A stretch of DNA of 29,757 nt from Treponema sp. UBA937 (GCA_002293455.1 DBDH01000040.1:1-29757); one strand, 5' to 3'. Shown: positions 22,604-29,757, counted from the stretch's first letter. Notes: generated by a model not told the origin, from the letters alone. Program-made: numbers and translations.

Positions 22604-23451
22604 GCGAATTATTTAAAATGCCTTCAAGAGGAGCTCCGCGTTCGGAAGCGGCGAGACACGCCCGGCGTGCTTATCGTCAGCGTTTTTCTTTTTCGCAGAT
22701 GATTTTTATCTTTGTTATCATCTTTCTTTTCATGCCGCTTTTTGTACTCATTCTATATTCGTTCAACGGTTCAAAAGGCATGAACTGGACGGGATTTTCT
22801 CTTGTTTGGTATGAAGAACTTTTCTTCCATTCCGATGATCTTTGGCGCGCGTTCAAGAACAGCATTATCATCGCACTGAGTTCCGCGGGAACCGCTACGA
22901 TTTTGGGAACGCTTGGAGCCGTAGGCGTGCATTGGTATCGATTCAAGATTCGGGGATACGTTCAGGCAATTTCGTTTCTCCCCATGATACTTCCGGAAAT
23001 CATTATCGGTGTTTCGCTCACGATTTTTTTTGCCGGAATAAAGATGAATCTGGGAATGATCACGATATATATCGCGCATACTACATTCAATCTGCCGTTT
23101 GTTTTTTTGATGGTGCGGGCCCGCCTCGACGAATTCGATTCTTCGATCATTGAAGCGGCTCACGACCTCGGCGCGACGGAACTGCAATCCCTTTTAAAGG
23201 TAATTATCCCTGTTGCCATGCCCGGCATTGTTTCCGGCTTCCTTGTGGCGGTTACCATGTCGCTCGAAGATTTTGTCATTACCTTTTTTGTATCCGGACC
23301 CGGTTCAACAACGCTGCCATTGTATGTCAATTCAGCTATCCGTTACGGTATATCGCCGGTAATTAACGCGCTTTCAGTAGTGATGATTTTAGGAACTGTT
23401 CTTATGACGTATTTGCTGCGGAACTTCTTAAAGTACATTGCCTCAAAGTAA
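22600..23451 (+). CDS. potC: Spermidine/putrescine ABC transporter permease PotC
   Basis: 283 residues, the second permease. It has a basic N-terminus (about 1-28) followed by six spans starting at MIFIFVIIFLFMPLFVLILYSF. The EAA loop is EAAHDLGATELQSLLKVIIPVAMPGI. The ATG overlaps the potB stop (ATGA) and is preceded by GGAGG. It ends 183 bp before potD, with a hairpin repeat in the gap. Confidence 0.94.
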   Translation: MSELFKMPSRGAPRSEAARHARRAYRQRFSFSQMIFIFVIIFLFMPLFVLILYSFNGSKGMNWTGFSLVWYEELFFHSDDLWRAFKNSIIIALSSAGTATILGTLGAVGVHWYRFKIRGYVQAISFLPMILPEIIIGVSLTIFFAGIKMNLGMITIYIAHTTFNLPFVFLMVRARLDEFDSSIIEAAHDLGATELQSLLKVIIPVAMPGIVSGFLVAVTMSLEDFVITFFVSGPGSTTLPLYVNSAIRYGISPVINALSVVMILGTVLMTYLLRNFLKYIASK

Positions 23452-23456
23452 CTTAC

Positions 23457-23508
23457 GGCAACGCTGATTACATTGACTCCGGACTTTAGACCGCAATCAG
23501 CGTATTTT
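23457..23508. repeat. Hairpin repeat between potC and potD
   Basis: GGCAACGCTGATTACATTG begins a copy of the dispersed repeat. ACGCTGATT (23461-23469) pairs with AATCAGCGT (23495-23503) around a 25-nt loop and is followed by ATTTTTA. It could act as a partial terminator after potC. Confidence 0.6.
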
Positions 23509-23583
23509 TAATCAAATTGGCTTTTCAGGATTGCCTAGGAATATTCCGCATCAGTCCCGAAAAATGTCATATATTTTTTATGG

Positions 23584-23614
23584 GAAATCCCGGTAACAAA
23601 AAGTTTGGGATTTC
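23584..23614 (+). promoter_or_regulatory. Leader hairpin of potD
   Basis: GAAATCCC (23584-23591) and GGGATTTC (23607-23614) form a perfect 8-bp stem with a 15-nt loop, 10 bp before the Shine-Dalgarno (GGAGG). The left arm belongs to GGGAAATCCC, which resembles the GGGGATTTCCCC dyad upstream of potA. Confidence 0.5.
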
Positions 23615-23634
23615 GCGAAATTATGGAGGAAACC

Positions 23635-24681
23635 ATGAAAAAACATACCCTTTGTGTGGTATTCGCGTCGGTTGTCTTGTTGTCATTTTTTGCAGCATCT
23701 TGTTCAAGGAACGGAGACGGGAAAAGATTGTATATCTATAACTGGACCTATTATACTCCTGATTCCGTAATCGAAAAGTTTGAACAGGAATTCGGCGTAG
23801 ATGTTGTCTACGATTCTTTCGCTTCCAACGAAGAAATGTTTGCCAAATTGATGATAGGCGGTTCAGGATATGATATTATTTTCCCGTCCGGTGATTATGT
23901 ATCGATCATGATTAATCAGAATATGCTTGAACCGATAGATAAAACAAAGATTCCCAATATTCAGCATATCGATCCGCTTGTATTGGAAAAAGCAACGTAC
24001 GATCCGAATATGGAATACAGCATTCCGTATTATTTTGGAGCCGCCGGAATCGCGGTAAATACCGCGCAGGTTCCTGACTTTGAAGAAAGCTGGTCTATTT
24101 TCAGCCGACAGGATTTGAAAGGCCGCATGACCATGCTCGATGATATGCGCGAAGTGATGGGCGATGCTCTTGTGTACCTGGGTTATTCGGTTAACTCAAC
24201 CAATCCAAGCGAAGTTGAAGCGGCAAAAAATCTGATTATCAATCAATGGAAACCAAACCTTGTAAAGTTTGACGCGGAAGCCTTTGGAAAAGGATTTGCC
24301 AACGGCGAGTTCTGGGTTGTCCAGGGTTATGCGGAAGTTGTCTATGAGGAATTGGCGGAAGAACAGAAGAAAGATGTAAAATTCTTCATCCCTCCGGAAG
24401 GCGGCCCCAGCTACCTCGATAGTATGTGCATCCTCAAAGGTTCCAAAAACAAGGACCTCGCGATGGAGTTTATGAACTTTATTCACCGGCCTGAAATTTA
24501 CGCGGAGTTTGCCGATGATTTCGGCTTCCCCGCAACCGCAAATGTTCCCGCGCGCGCGCTGAAAAAATCTCCTCCTTTGTATGAAGCCGAAGATTTGGTG
24601 AATACCGAATTGAAAGATGATCTTGGGGCAGACAAGGAAATGTACGATGATGCCTGGGAATCTATTAAAATAGGATTCTAA
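23635..24681 (+). CDS. potD: Polyamine-binding lipoprotein PotD
   Basis: 348 residues from ATG 23635. This is the periplasmic substrate-binding part of the importer. The signal sequence MKKHTLCVVFASVVLLSFFAASC ends in a lipobox with C23 lipidated, as in spirochaetal PotD. The mature part begins LYIYNWTYYTPDSVIEKFEQEFG, the typical PotD opening in which the Trp and Tyr line the polyamine pocket. The TTG at 23605 would add ten residues before the signal, so the ATG after GGAGG is chosen. Binding protein and permeases are separated by a hairpin, which may help give PotD a different level. Confidence 0.95.
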   Translation: MKKHTLCVVFASVVLLSFFAASCSRNGDGKRLYIYNWTYYTPDSVIEKFEQEFGVDVVYDSFASNEEMFAKLMIGGSGYDIIFPSGDYVSIMINQNMLEPIDKTKIPNIQHIDPLVLEKATYDPNMEYSIPYYFGAAGIAVNTAQVPDFEESWSIFSRQDLKGRMTMLDDMREVMGDALVYLGYSVNSTNPSEVEAAKNLIINQWKPNLVKFDAEAFGKGFANGEFWVVQGYAEVVYEELAEEQKKDVKFFIPPEGGPSYLDSMCILKGSKNKDLAMEFMNFIHRPEIYAEFADDFGFPATANVPARALKKSPPLYEAEDLVNTELKDDLGADKEMYDDAWESIKIGF

Positions 24682-24695
24682 GGAAACACTGATTT

Positions 24696-24738
24696 AACGC
24701 TGGTTTTTGTGCTGAACAAAGATCAGCGTTCTTTTTTT
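24696..24738 (+). terminator. Rho-independent terminator of the pot operon
   Basis: A 15-bp stem with two wobbles (24696-24710 with 24716-24730), a 5-nt loop and a following run of seven T. Its 5' side begins within the CTAAGGAAACACTGATTTA repeat that starts at the potD stop. Confidence 0.85.
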
Positions 24739-24815
24739 ATGGTTCCGTGAACTCGATAATGTTCCTCTGTATAACAATTTCTTCCAATTAAAAGTATACG
24801 CTCGTCCTGAAACCC

Positions 24816-24843
24816 TTGACCGACGACCGCCCCTATGATAATT
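24816..24843 (+). promoter_or_regulatory. Candidate promoter for yajC-secDF
   Basis: TTGACC (24816-24821) is a good -35. The -10 is uncertain: GATAAT after 15 bp or TAATTT after 17 bp. A short hairpin (TTCTCAA/TTGAGAA, 24861-24883) followed by T residues lies between it and yajC. Confidence 0.4.
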
Positions 24844-24919
24844 TTACCCATAAGGCTGTTTTCTCAATCTATTCTTTTGAGAATTTTTCTGAGATCTATC
24901 ATTTTTTAAGGAAGTACAT

Positions 24920-25327
24920 ATGAATGCATTGTTTTTGTCTTTGCTTATGGCAGCTCCCGCAACTGACGGCGCAGCAGGTGCCCCGGGCGGAGCTGGGGGT
25001 TTAATACAGATGCTTGTTCCGCTGGCGCTGGTTATCGTTATTTTTTATTTTCTCATTATAAGGCCCCAGAATAAGAAGCAAAAAGAAACCCAGAATATGC
25101 TTAACGCCATGAAAAAGGGCGATAAAATCGTTACAATCGGCGGCATCCACGGAATTATTCAAAGCGTTGATGAGACGACGGTAATCGTCAAGGTTGATGA
25201 AAACGCAAAAATTAAATTTCTTAAGAGCGCAATTGCAAATGTAAACGTAAAGGCCGACGAGAAAAAGGCTGAAAAAGAAGAAAAGAGCGAAGAAAAGGAT
25301 GATTCCTCGGAAGAATCCAAAAACTAA
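24920..25327 (+). CDS. yajC: Preprotein translocase accessory subunit YajC
   Basis: 135 residues. A short Ala/Gly-rich N-terminus is followed by one membrane span (about 29-47, MLVPLALVIVIFYFLIIRP). The YajC signature RPQNKKQKE and the domain MKKGDKIVTIGGIHGIIQSVDE come next. It joins SecD and SecF at the translocon. The final 25 residues are a Lys/Glu/Ser run, longer than in E. coli YajC. AAGGAAG precedes the ATG. secD follows after 183 bp containing two hairpins. Confidence 0.95.
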   Translation: MNALFLSLLMAAPATDGAAGAPGGAGGLIQMLVPLALVIVIFYFLIIRPQNKKQKETQNMLNAMKKGDKIVTIGGIHGIIQSVDETTVIVKVDENAKIKFLKSAIANVNVKADEKKAEKEEKSEEKDDSSEESKN

Positions 25328-25336
25328 ATGATATTT

Positions 25337-25366
25337 ATAGTCAAATAATCTGAATTATTTGACTAT
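25337..25366. repeat. Perfect 13-bp hairpin after yajC
   Basis: ATAGTCAAATAAT (25337-25349) and ATTATTTGACTAT (25354-25366) pair fully around a 4-nt loop. Few T residues follow, so it may be a weak terminator or an RNA-stability element. Confidence 0.65.
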
Positions 25367-25381
25367 TTCCGATTTTAAGTG

Positions 25382-25421
25382 TTTCTGACAGAAAAAATTA
25401 GTTTATTCTTTCTGTCAGAAA
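25382..25421. repeat. Two TTTCTGNCAGAAA dyads
   Basis: TTTCTGACAGAAA (25382-25394) and TTTCTGTCAGAAA (25409-25421) are each near-perfect palindromes, and each is also the reverse complement of the other. They can be read as a large hairpin or as two operator sites 27 bp apart. Confidence 0.6.
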
Positions 25422-25460
25422 TGTAACTTAAAGGAGTATTATCCCATTTTTTATTGAGAA

Positions 25461-25509
25461 CAACATGCTCCGTTGCTTAGAGCGGAGTTGTTGCTTAGTT
25501 GGAGCATGA
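25461..25509 (+). promoter_or_regulatory. secD leader with alternative hairpins and a 14-codon ORF
   Basis: CATGCTCC (25464-25471) can pair with GGAGCATG (25501-25508), which contains the secD Shine-Dalgarno. The same left arm can instead pair with CGGAG-TGTTG (25483-25493). An ORF of 14 codons starts at ATG 25465 and stops at 25509, one base before secD. It has no good ribosome site of its own. Confidence 0.45.
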
Positions 25510-25510
25510 C

Positions 25511-27238
25511 ATGAGTAAACGGTATCGGTTCTTCATTGTTCTTGCGGTGGTTGCGGTGTGTTTTATGTTTTTATACCCCACCATTCGTTGGTACTTCATG
25601 ATTCCGAAGGAAGACAAAACATTGGCATTGGGTTCCAGGGAGCAGATTAAGATATATGCTTCACGGCTTGCCCAGGAAGACTTGCAGGAACTTAAAGTTT
25701 GGGCAAGAAACGGAGAGGAAATTCCGGAAGAATCATCCTTCCTTGTTTCTATCGCAAAAAGTCACATCAAACGGACAAAAAATTCGGCTCCTAAAGTGTG
25801 GGATGCCCGCGGCGTGGTGTCTGTTTTTGTCAACGAGCGGGAAGCTCTTGAAGCGATAGAAACATATTATCGGGATGATATTTTTGCCCTCAAAGACCTC
25901 CAGGGAAGCGCGGTCCAATTGGGGCTCGATCTTTCCGGCGGTATGAGCATCGTTCTCCGGGCGGATATGGAAGCTCTGGGCGAACGGCTCGGCAGAACTC
26001 CCAACACGGATGACCGAACGGACGCGATGAACCGGGTCCTGGAAGTTCTTAACAGCAGAATTGACAGATTCGGCCTCACAGAACCGGTCATCCGTCTTCA
26101 GGGCAGTGATGAAGTGTATGTGGAAATCCCCGGTACCGCCGACCCGGAACGCATCAATTCCATCATCATGGGAAAGGGAACCCTGGCTTTTCATCTTGTA
26201 GATGAAGACGCTACGGCGGCTTTTCAGGCATATTACCGCGCCCATCCTACATCAACGTTTGACGGTAACGGAAACGTAATCGATCCTTCGATTATTCCCG
26301 CTGACGCTCAAATCCTTGGCGTGTACACAAAAGACCGTTACGGCCTTGATGAATTTGTCGATTATATCGCGGTGAAGAAAGAAATCGGGCTGGACGGCAA
26401 TCATATTGAAAATGTAAGCGTTAACCGCGACCAGCTCACCGGTACGCCCGACGTTATATTCCAGTTGGACAGCGAAGGCGGAGAAATTTTTTACGAATTT
26501 ACTGCCGCCAATGTTCAGAAACGGATCGCGATTGTAATGGATGATAAAGTTAAATCAGCATCAACGGTTCGCGAACCTATTCCCGGCGGCTCTGTTCAGA
26601 TGACCGGTTTTAGTGTTGATGAAGCCAACAATATCGCGCTTGTCCTCCGTACCGCGGCCTTCCCGGTTGATCTGGAAGTTGTATCCCAACAGGCCATCGG
26701 CTCTTCCTTGGGGGAAGATACGATCCGGCAGGGGCTGTATGCGCTCCTTGGCGGTCTTGCCTTGGTAATGGTCTTTATGCTGGTCTTTTACAAGGGCAGC
26801 GGCATTAACGCGGTTGCGGCTCAGGTTTTGAATATCTACATTATGTTCAGTGTTCTTTCCGCGTTTAGTTTTACTTTGACGCTGCCGAGTATCGCCGGGT
26901 TCATCCTTACCATTGGTATGGCGGTTGACGCAAATGTCGTTATCTTTGAACGCATTAAAGAAGAATTACGGCTTGGGAAAGGCAGAAAAGCCGCTGTCGA
27001 AGCCGGGTTCAGCAAAGCTTTCTGGGCAATTATGGACTCCAACATCACAACCTTTATCGCGGCTCTTTTCCTTTCGCAGCTTGGTTCAGGCCCGATTAGA
27101 GGATTTGCCGTCAGCTTGGCTATCGGCGTGTTCTCATCAGTATTTACCGCACTCTTTGTTTCCAGATTGATATTTGACTTTGGTACGGATGTGATAAAGC
27201 AGCAGAAAATGTCCATCGACTGGAGGATCAAAGAATGA
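25511..27238 (+). CDS. secD: Protein translocase subunit SecD
   Basis: 575 residues. SecD with SecF uses the proton gradient to pull proteins across the inner membrane. The first span is about 7-23, followed by a large periplasmic head that includes GLDLSGG (138-144). Five spans follow in the C-terminal third, with the signature GMAVDANVVIFERIKEE. The TTG at 25499 would start inside the Shine-Dalgarno context, so ATG 25511 is chosen (GGAG 6 bp upstream). The stop overlaps secF as ATGA. Translation may be limited by the leader hairpin. Confidence 0.96.
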   Translation: MSKRYRFFIVLAVVAVCFMFLYPTIRWYFMIPKEDKTLALGSREQIKIYASRLAQEDLQELKVWARNGEEIPEESSFLVSIAKSHIKRTKNSAPKVWDARGVVSVFVNEREALEAIETYYRDDIFALKDLQGSAVQLGLDLSGGMSIVLRADMEALGERLGRTPNTDDRTDAMNRVLEVLNSRIDRFGLTEPVIRLQGSDEVYVEIPGTADPERINSIIMGKGTLAFHLVDEDATAAFQAYYRAHPTSTFDGNGNVIDPSIIPADAQILGVYTKDRYGLDEFVDYIAVKKEIGLDGNHIENVSVNRDQLTGTPDVIFQLDSEGGEIFYEFTAANVQKRIAIVMDDKVKSASTVREPIPGGSVQMTGFSVDEANNIALVLRTAAFPVDLEVVSQQAIGSSLGEDTIRQGLYALLGGLALVMVFMLVFYKGSGINAVAAQVLNIYIMFSVLSAFSFTLTLPSIAGFILTIGMAVDANVVIFERIKEELRLGKGRKAAVEAGFSKAFWAIMDSNITTFIAALFLSQLGSGPIRGFAVSLAIGVFSSVFTALFVSRLIFDFGTDVIKQQKMSIDWRIKE

Positions 27239-28449
27239 AACGCATTTTGAATTTTTCCCGGGCTTTTGTACCGGCTTTTATTCTTTCCATCGTTTTGATT
27301 ATCGCGGGAATCTTCGGTTTTGTTACAGAAGGATTTAATCTGGGGATTGATTTTCAGTCCGGGCTTATCCAGGAAGTGCAGTTTGCGCCCGCGTCGTTGA
27401 GCTTAACGTATTCCGGCACCGCGAACGCTTCGGTTTCCATGAACAGAAATCAATTTGATGTTGTTATTGTTGATGTTGCTTCGGAAAGTGTTACGTATTC
27501 ATTTCCTTACGCTCAATATCCAACGGTCAGCAGTTTGACCGCGGGGCTTTCAAGCATTGAAGGGCTCAGCATAACTTCGCTTGTTCCAGGCAGCACGGAA
27601 ACCCGTTATTTAATTCAAAGCGCCCGCGGAGATTCCCGCTTGGGAGCGGTGCCTTATACGGTACATTACCTTTTGCCCGGCGCCAGGATTATCTCTATTG
27701 AAGAAGTCCGCTCTTCAATCGTTTCCCTGGGTGATGTTTCCGTGCAGGTTTTAGGCGATCCGGCTGACCGTAAATTCATGATCAGAATTGATGAAGAAAA
27801 CGGTACGGAATCGGTTCCGGCGGAAATGCTTATCAGAACCCTGGAAACGAATTTCGGCGAAGGCGAGGCGGCGCTTATCAGTTCTTCCTATGTCAGTTCG
27901 CGCTTTTCCCAGGATTTGACTGATCAGGCGGGTATTTTGATCGGGCTTACCCTTCTATTAATCCTCGTGTATGCGTCAATCCGGTTTAAGCCGCAGTACG
28001 CTATCGGAGCGGTTTTGGCTATCATGCATGATGCCCTCATCATGGTCGGCTTCATCGTCTGGACCAGAATGGAGTTTAACACCACCACAATTGCCGCGAT
28101 CCTCACGATTTTGGGTTACTCGATCAACGACACCATCGTTGTCTTTGACCGTATCCGTGAAAACAGACGCCTTTTCCCGGATGACGCGTTTGTCTCGGTG
28201 CTGAACCGTTCCTTGTCCGAAACTTTGGGCCGGACGATTATCACTACGGTTACCACGATGCTGGCGGTGCTTTCGCTCTACATCTTTACGACCGGCTCCA
28301 TGAAGGATTTTGCCCTCGCATTGATCGTCGGTATGGTTTCCGGTGTGTATTCAACGATCTTTATCGCGTCGGGCTTTGTCAACTTCTGGGATAAGACAAT
28401 CGGCAGCAAGAAGAAAGATATTGTTACCGCTCAGGGAAGCAAAGCGTAA
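27235..28449 (+). CDS. secF: Protein translocase subunit SecF
   Basis: 404 residues, longer than the usual 300-320. The first span (about 10-30) is followed by GIDFQSG (38-44, the DFxGG-type motif). A periplasmic region of about 190 residues comes before the five C-terminal spans, which begin at about 225 (GILIGLTLLLILVYASI). The signature LGYSINDTIVVFDRIREN is intact. The extra length lies in the periplasmic part (about 60-200). The gene is coupled to secD by a 4-bp overlap and followed by a terminator. Confidence 0.95.
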   Translation: MKRILNFSRAFVPAFILSIVLIIAGIFGFVTEGFNLGIDFQSGLIQEVQFAPASLSLTYSGTANASVSMNRNQFDVVIVDVASESVTYSFPYAQYPTVSSLTAGLSSIEGLSITSLVPGSTETRYLIQSARGDSRLGAVPYTVHYLLPGARIISIEEVRSSIVSLGDVSVQVLGDPADRKFMIRIDEENGTESVPAEMLIRTLETNFGEGEAALISSSYVSSRFSQDLTDQAGILIGLTLLLILVYASIRFKPQYAIGAVLAIMHDALIMVGFIVWTRMEFNTTTIAAILTILGYSINDTIVVFDRIRENRRLFPDDAFVSVLNRSLSETLGRTIITTVTTMLAVLSLYIFTTGSMKDFALALIVGMVSGVYSTIFIASGFVNFWDKTIGSKKKDIVTAQGSKA

Positions 28450-28473
28450 CGTTTTTGTTTGAGGGAAATATTT

Positions 28474-28509
28474 GGGCGTTTTGGAGCAAAAACTTCAGGA
28501 CGCCCTTTT
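28474..28509 (+). terminator. Terminator of yajC-secDF
   Basis: GGGCGT (28474-28479) and ACGCCC (28500-28505) form the base of a stem with inner TTTTG/CAAAA pairing, followed by TTTTC. Confidence 0.65.
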
Positions 28510-28572
28510 CATTTGGCGCATATACGTTAACTTTTTTGCAAAAAATCATAGTCCACTAAAGCAAAACCGCGT

Positions 28573-28597
28573 CTCCGCACCATATATCGGTGTGGAG
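28573..28597 (+). promoter_or_regulatory. Hairpin burying the rpn ribosome binding site
   Basis: CTCCGCACC (28573-28581) pairs with GGTGTGGAG (28589-28597) with one wobble and a 7-nt loop. The right arm contains most of the Shine-Dalgarno GGAGG (28594-28598) for the gene starting at 28604. Confidence 0.6.
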
Positions 28598-28603
28598 GCT
28601 GCT

Positions 28604-29485
28604 ATGTCCATAAATACCAAATACAAGAACAGCGTCTTCACAACGCTGTTCAATGATTCAGCTGTGCTAAGGGAACTCTACAGCGCCCTCGGCGGTGTTG
28701 CCTTGCCGCCGGACACTCCCATAGAAATTAACACGCTCGAAAATGTGCTGTACATGGATTTTTACAACGATATCTCGTTTGAAATCGGCGGGAAACTGGT
28801 CGTGCTTATCGAGCATCAAAGTACCATAAACCCGAACATGGCTCTACGGCTGTTGCTGTACATCACCCGTATCCTCGAAAAGAAAACGCAAGGCAGTACC
28901 TTGTATTCCAAAAGACGGCTGACTATTCCCAATCCTGAGTTTTTTGTGCTTTACAACGGAACTGATCCCTTCCCCGATACCGCTGTTCTCCGTTTGTCAG
29001 ATTTATTTGCCAACCCGGAGGATTTAGGCCTGCCTGAAAGGACTCATCATCTTTTGGATTTAGAGGTAAAGATCATCAACATCAACGGAGGAAGAAATAT
29101 TGAAATAGTAAACCGTTGTAAAGAACTGGCGGAATACAGTTTCTTTGTAGACAAAGTGCGTGAATATCAAAGAGAGTCGGGAAATTTGGAAGAAGCGATA
29201 AAAAAAGCTGTCAAATATTGTGAGAAACATGATATACTGAGAGAGTATTTGAAGATACATGGTTCGGAGGTTTTGAAAATGCTGTTGGAAGAATGGAACA
29301 TGGAAGACGCAATTGCTTACGCACGCAAAGAAGGCCGAGAAGACGGACGTGAGGAAGGTATAGAGTTTGGTATGGCAAAAGGCCGTTATGAAGGTAGAGC
29401 AGAAGGGCGCGAAGATATTTTTGAAATTCTAAGCCGTCAGGGTTACCCTGTAGACGAAATTAGAAAACAACTTGATTTAGAATGA
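28604..29485 (+). CDS. Rpn-family PD-(D/E)XK nuclease / putative transposase
   Basis: 293 residues from ATG 28604. The family (recombination-promoting nucleases, formerly called transposases) has a PD-(D/E)XK core. Here it is seen as NDISFEIGGKLVVLIEHQST (about 54-73), with the acidic residue and the E-x-Q variant of E-x-K. The repeated charged C-terminus KEGREDGREEG...GRYEGRAEGRED is typical of spirochaete members. A TTG at 28472 would add 44 residues read from the secF terminator, so the ATG after GGAGG is preferred. The Shine-Dalgarno sits in a hairpin stem. The 3' end is partly duplicated downstream. Confidence 0.85.
   Translation: MSINTKYKNSVFTTLFNDSAVLRELYSALGGVALPPDTPIEINTLENVLYMDFYNDISFEIGGKLVVLIEHQSTINPNMALRLLLYITRILEKKTQGSTLYSKRRLTIPNPEFFVLYNGTDPFPDTAVLRLSDLFANPEDLGLPERTHHLLDLEVKIININGGRNIEIVNRCKELAEYSFFVDKVREYQRESGNLEEAIKKAVKYCEKHDILREYLKIHGSEVLKMLLEEWNMEDAIAYARKEGREDGREEGIEFGMAKGRYEGRAEGREDIFEILSRQGYPVDEIRKQLDLE
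29279..29343 (+). repeat. 65-bp repeat, first copy, inside the rpn gene
   Basis: Identical to 29525-29589. It encodes the start of the C-terminal segment, MLLEEWNMEDAIAYARKEGR. Confidence 0.9.
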
Positions 29486-29524
29486 AACAGTATCCAGAAA
29501 TTTATAGTTTCGGAGGTACTGAAT

Positions 29525-29740
29525 ATGCTGTTGGAAGAATGGAACATGGAAGACGCAATTGCTTACGCACGCAAAGAAGGCCGAGAAGATGGTATAGAGT
29601 TCGGGATGGCAAAAGGCCGTTCCGAAGGCAGAAAAAAAGGCCGTGAAGAACGGGATACATATTTTCTCGAACTATTAGACCAAGGACTCTCAACAGATGA
29701 AATAAAACAACGGATTTATTCTGAAAGAAAGAGTATTTAG
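29525..29740 (+). pseudogene. Rpn C-terminal fragment (duplicated remnant)
   Basis: A 71-codon frame that repeats the last quarter of the preceding gene. The first 65 bp are identical to 29279-29343 and the rest has diverged (GRSEGRKKGREERDTYFLELLDQGLSTDEIKQRIYSE). The nuclease core is absent. GGAGG lies 8 bp before the ATG, so the fragment could still be translated as a small charged protein. It may be what remains of a second tandem rpn copy. It ends just before a copy of the CRCTGATTWA repeat. Confidence 0.75.
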
Positions 29741-29755
29741 GGCAGCGCTGATTAA
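29740..29755. repeat. Partial CRCTGATTWA-family repeat at the right edge
   Basis: GGGCAGCGCTGATTAA follows the rpn fragment and resembles the start of the repeats at 19996 and 23457. The window ends before any hairpin partner can be seen. Confidence 0.5.
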
Positions 29756-29757
29756 GT

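Noticed and set aside
29320..29660. CRISPR-like short repeats
   Set aside because: The repetition comes from GR-E-G codons in the Rpn C-terminus and one 65-bp duplication. There are no regular spacers.

Overview
The window looks like chromosomal DNA of a spirochaete, most likely a Treponema or close relative of the gut and termite-gut type. The basis is gene content (a DUF1577-like PilZ protein, loose spirochaetal lipoboxes, a PotABCD polyamine transporter, a C-terminally charged Rpn-family protein), a moderate GC content and short intergenic gaps. This is inference from gene families; no rRNA or other phylogenetic marker is present, and I see no tRNA, rRNA, CRISPR array or replication origin.

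Layout. 1-3916 (minus): a GH13 alpha-amylase-family gene that runs off the left edge, translationally coupled to malQ (alpha-glucan metabolism). 4076-5735 (plus): a 57-residue zinc-ribbon protein and radA. 6194-6487: an RRM RNA-binding protein behind a long leader, closed by a bidirectional terminator shared with an uncharacterised minus-strand gene (6619-7017). 7205-9569: a HEAT-like protein convergent with a solo adenine-N6 DNA methyltransferase. 9618-10674: a RAYT (REP-associated Y1 transposase) bracketed by two copies of a REP-like palindromic repeat. 10803-14283 (plus operon): ndk, gpsA, a lipoprotein and a PilZ-like protein. 14294-16377 (minus): ettA (ABC-F) and a STAS anti-sigma-factor antagonist. 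16545-17822: a GT4 glycosyltransferase whose last codons are repeated 696 bp downstream, on the far side of a brnTA toxin-antitoxin cassette. 18525-19973 (minus): mazG and pth. 20421-24681 (plus): potABC then potD, with an upstream promoter and a strong terminator. 24920-28449: yajC, secD, secF. 28604-29740: an Rpn-family gene and a duplicated fragment of its 3' end.

Most of the window is core metabolism and information processing. The less ordinary parts are small and lie between genes: (i) several genes whose -10 box sits about 6-7 bp from the ATG with no Shine-Dalgarno, pointing to leaderless mRNAs; (ii) REP-like units around the RAYT; (iii) an islet-like brnTA insertion between perfect 25-bp direct repeats; (iv) a dispersed hairpin repeat family with core CRCTGATTWA; (v) leaders in which the ribosome binding site is buried in a hairpin (secD, rpn). 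I do not see a clearly new multi-gene defence or metabolic system.
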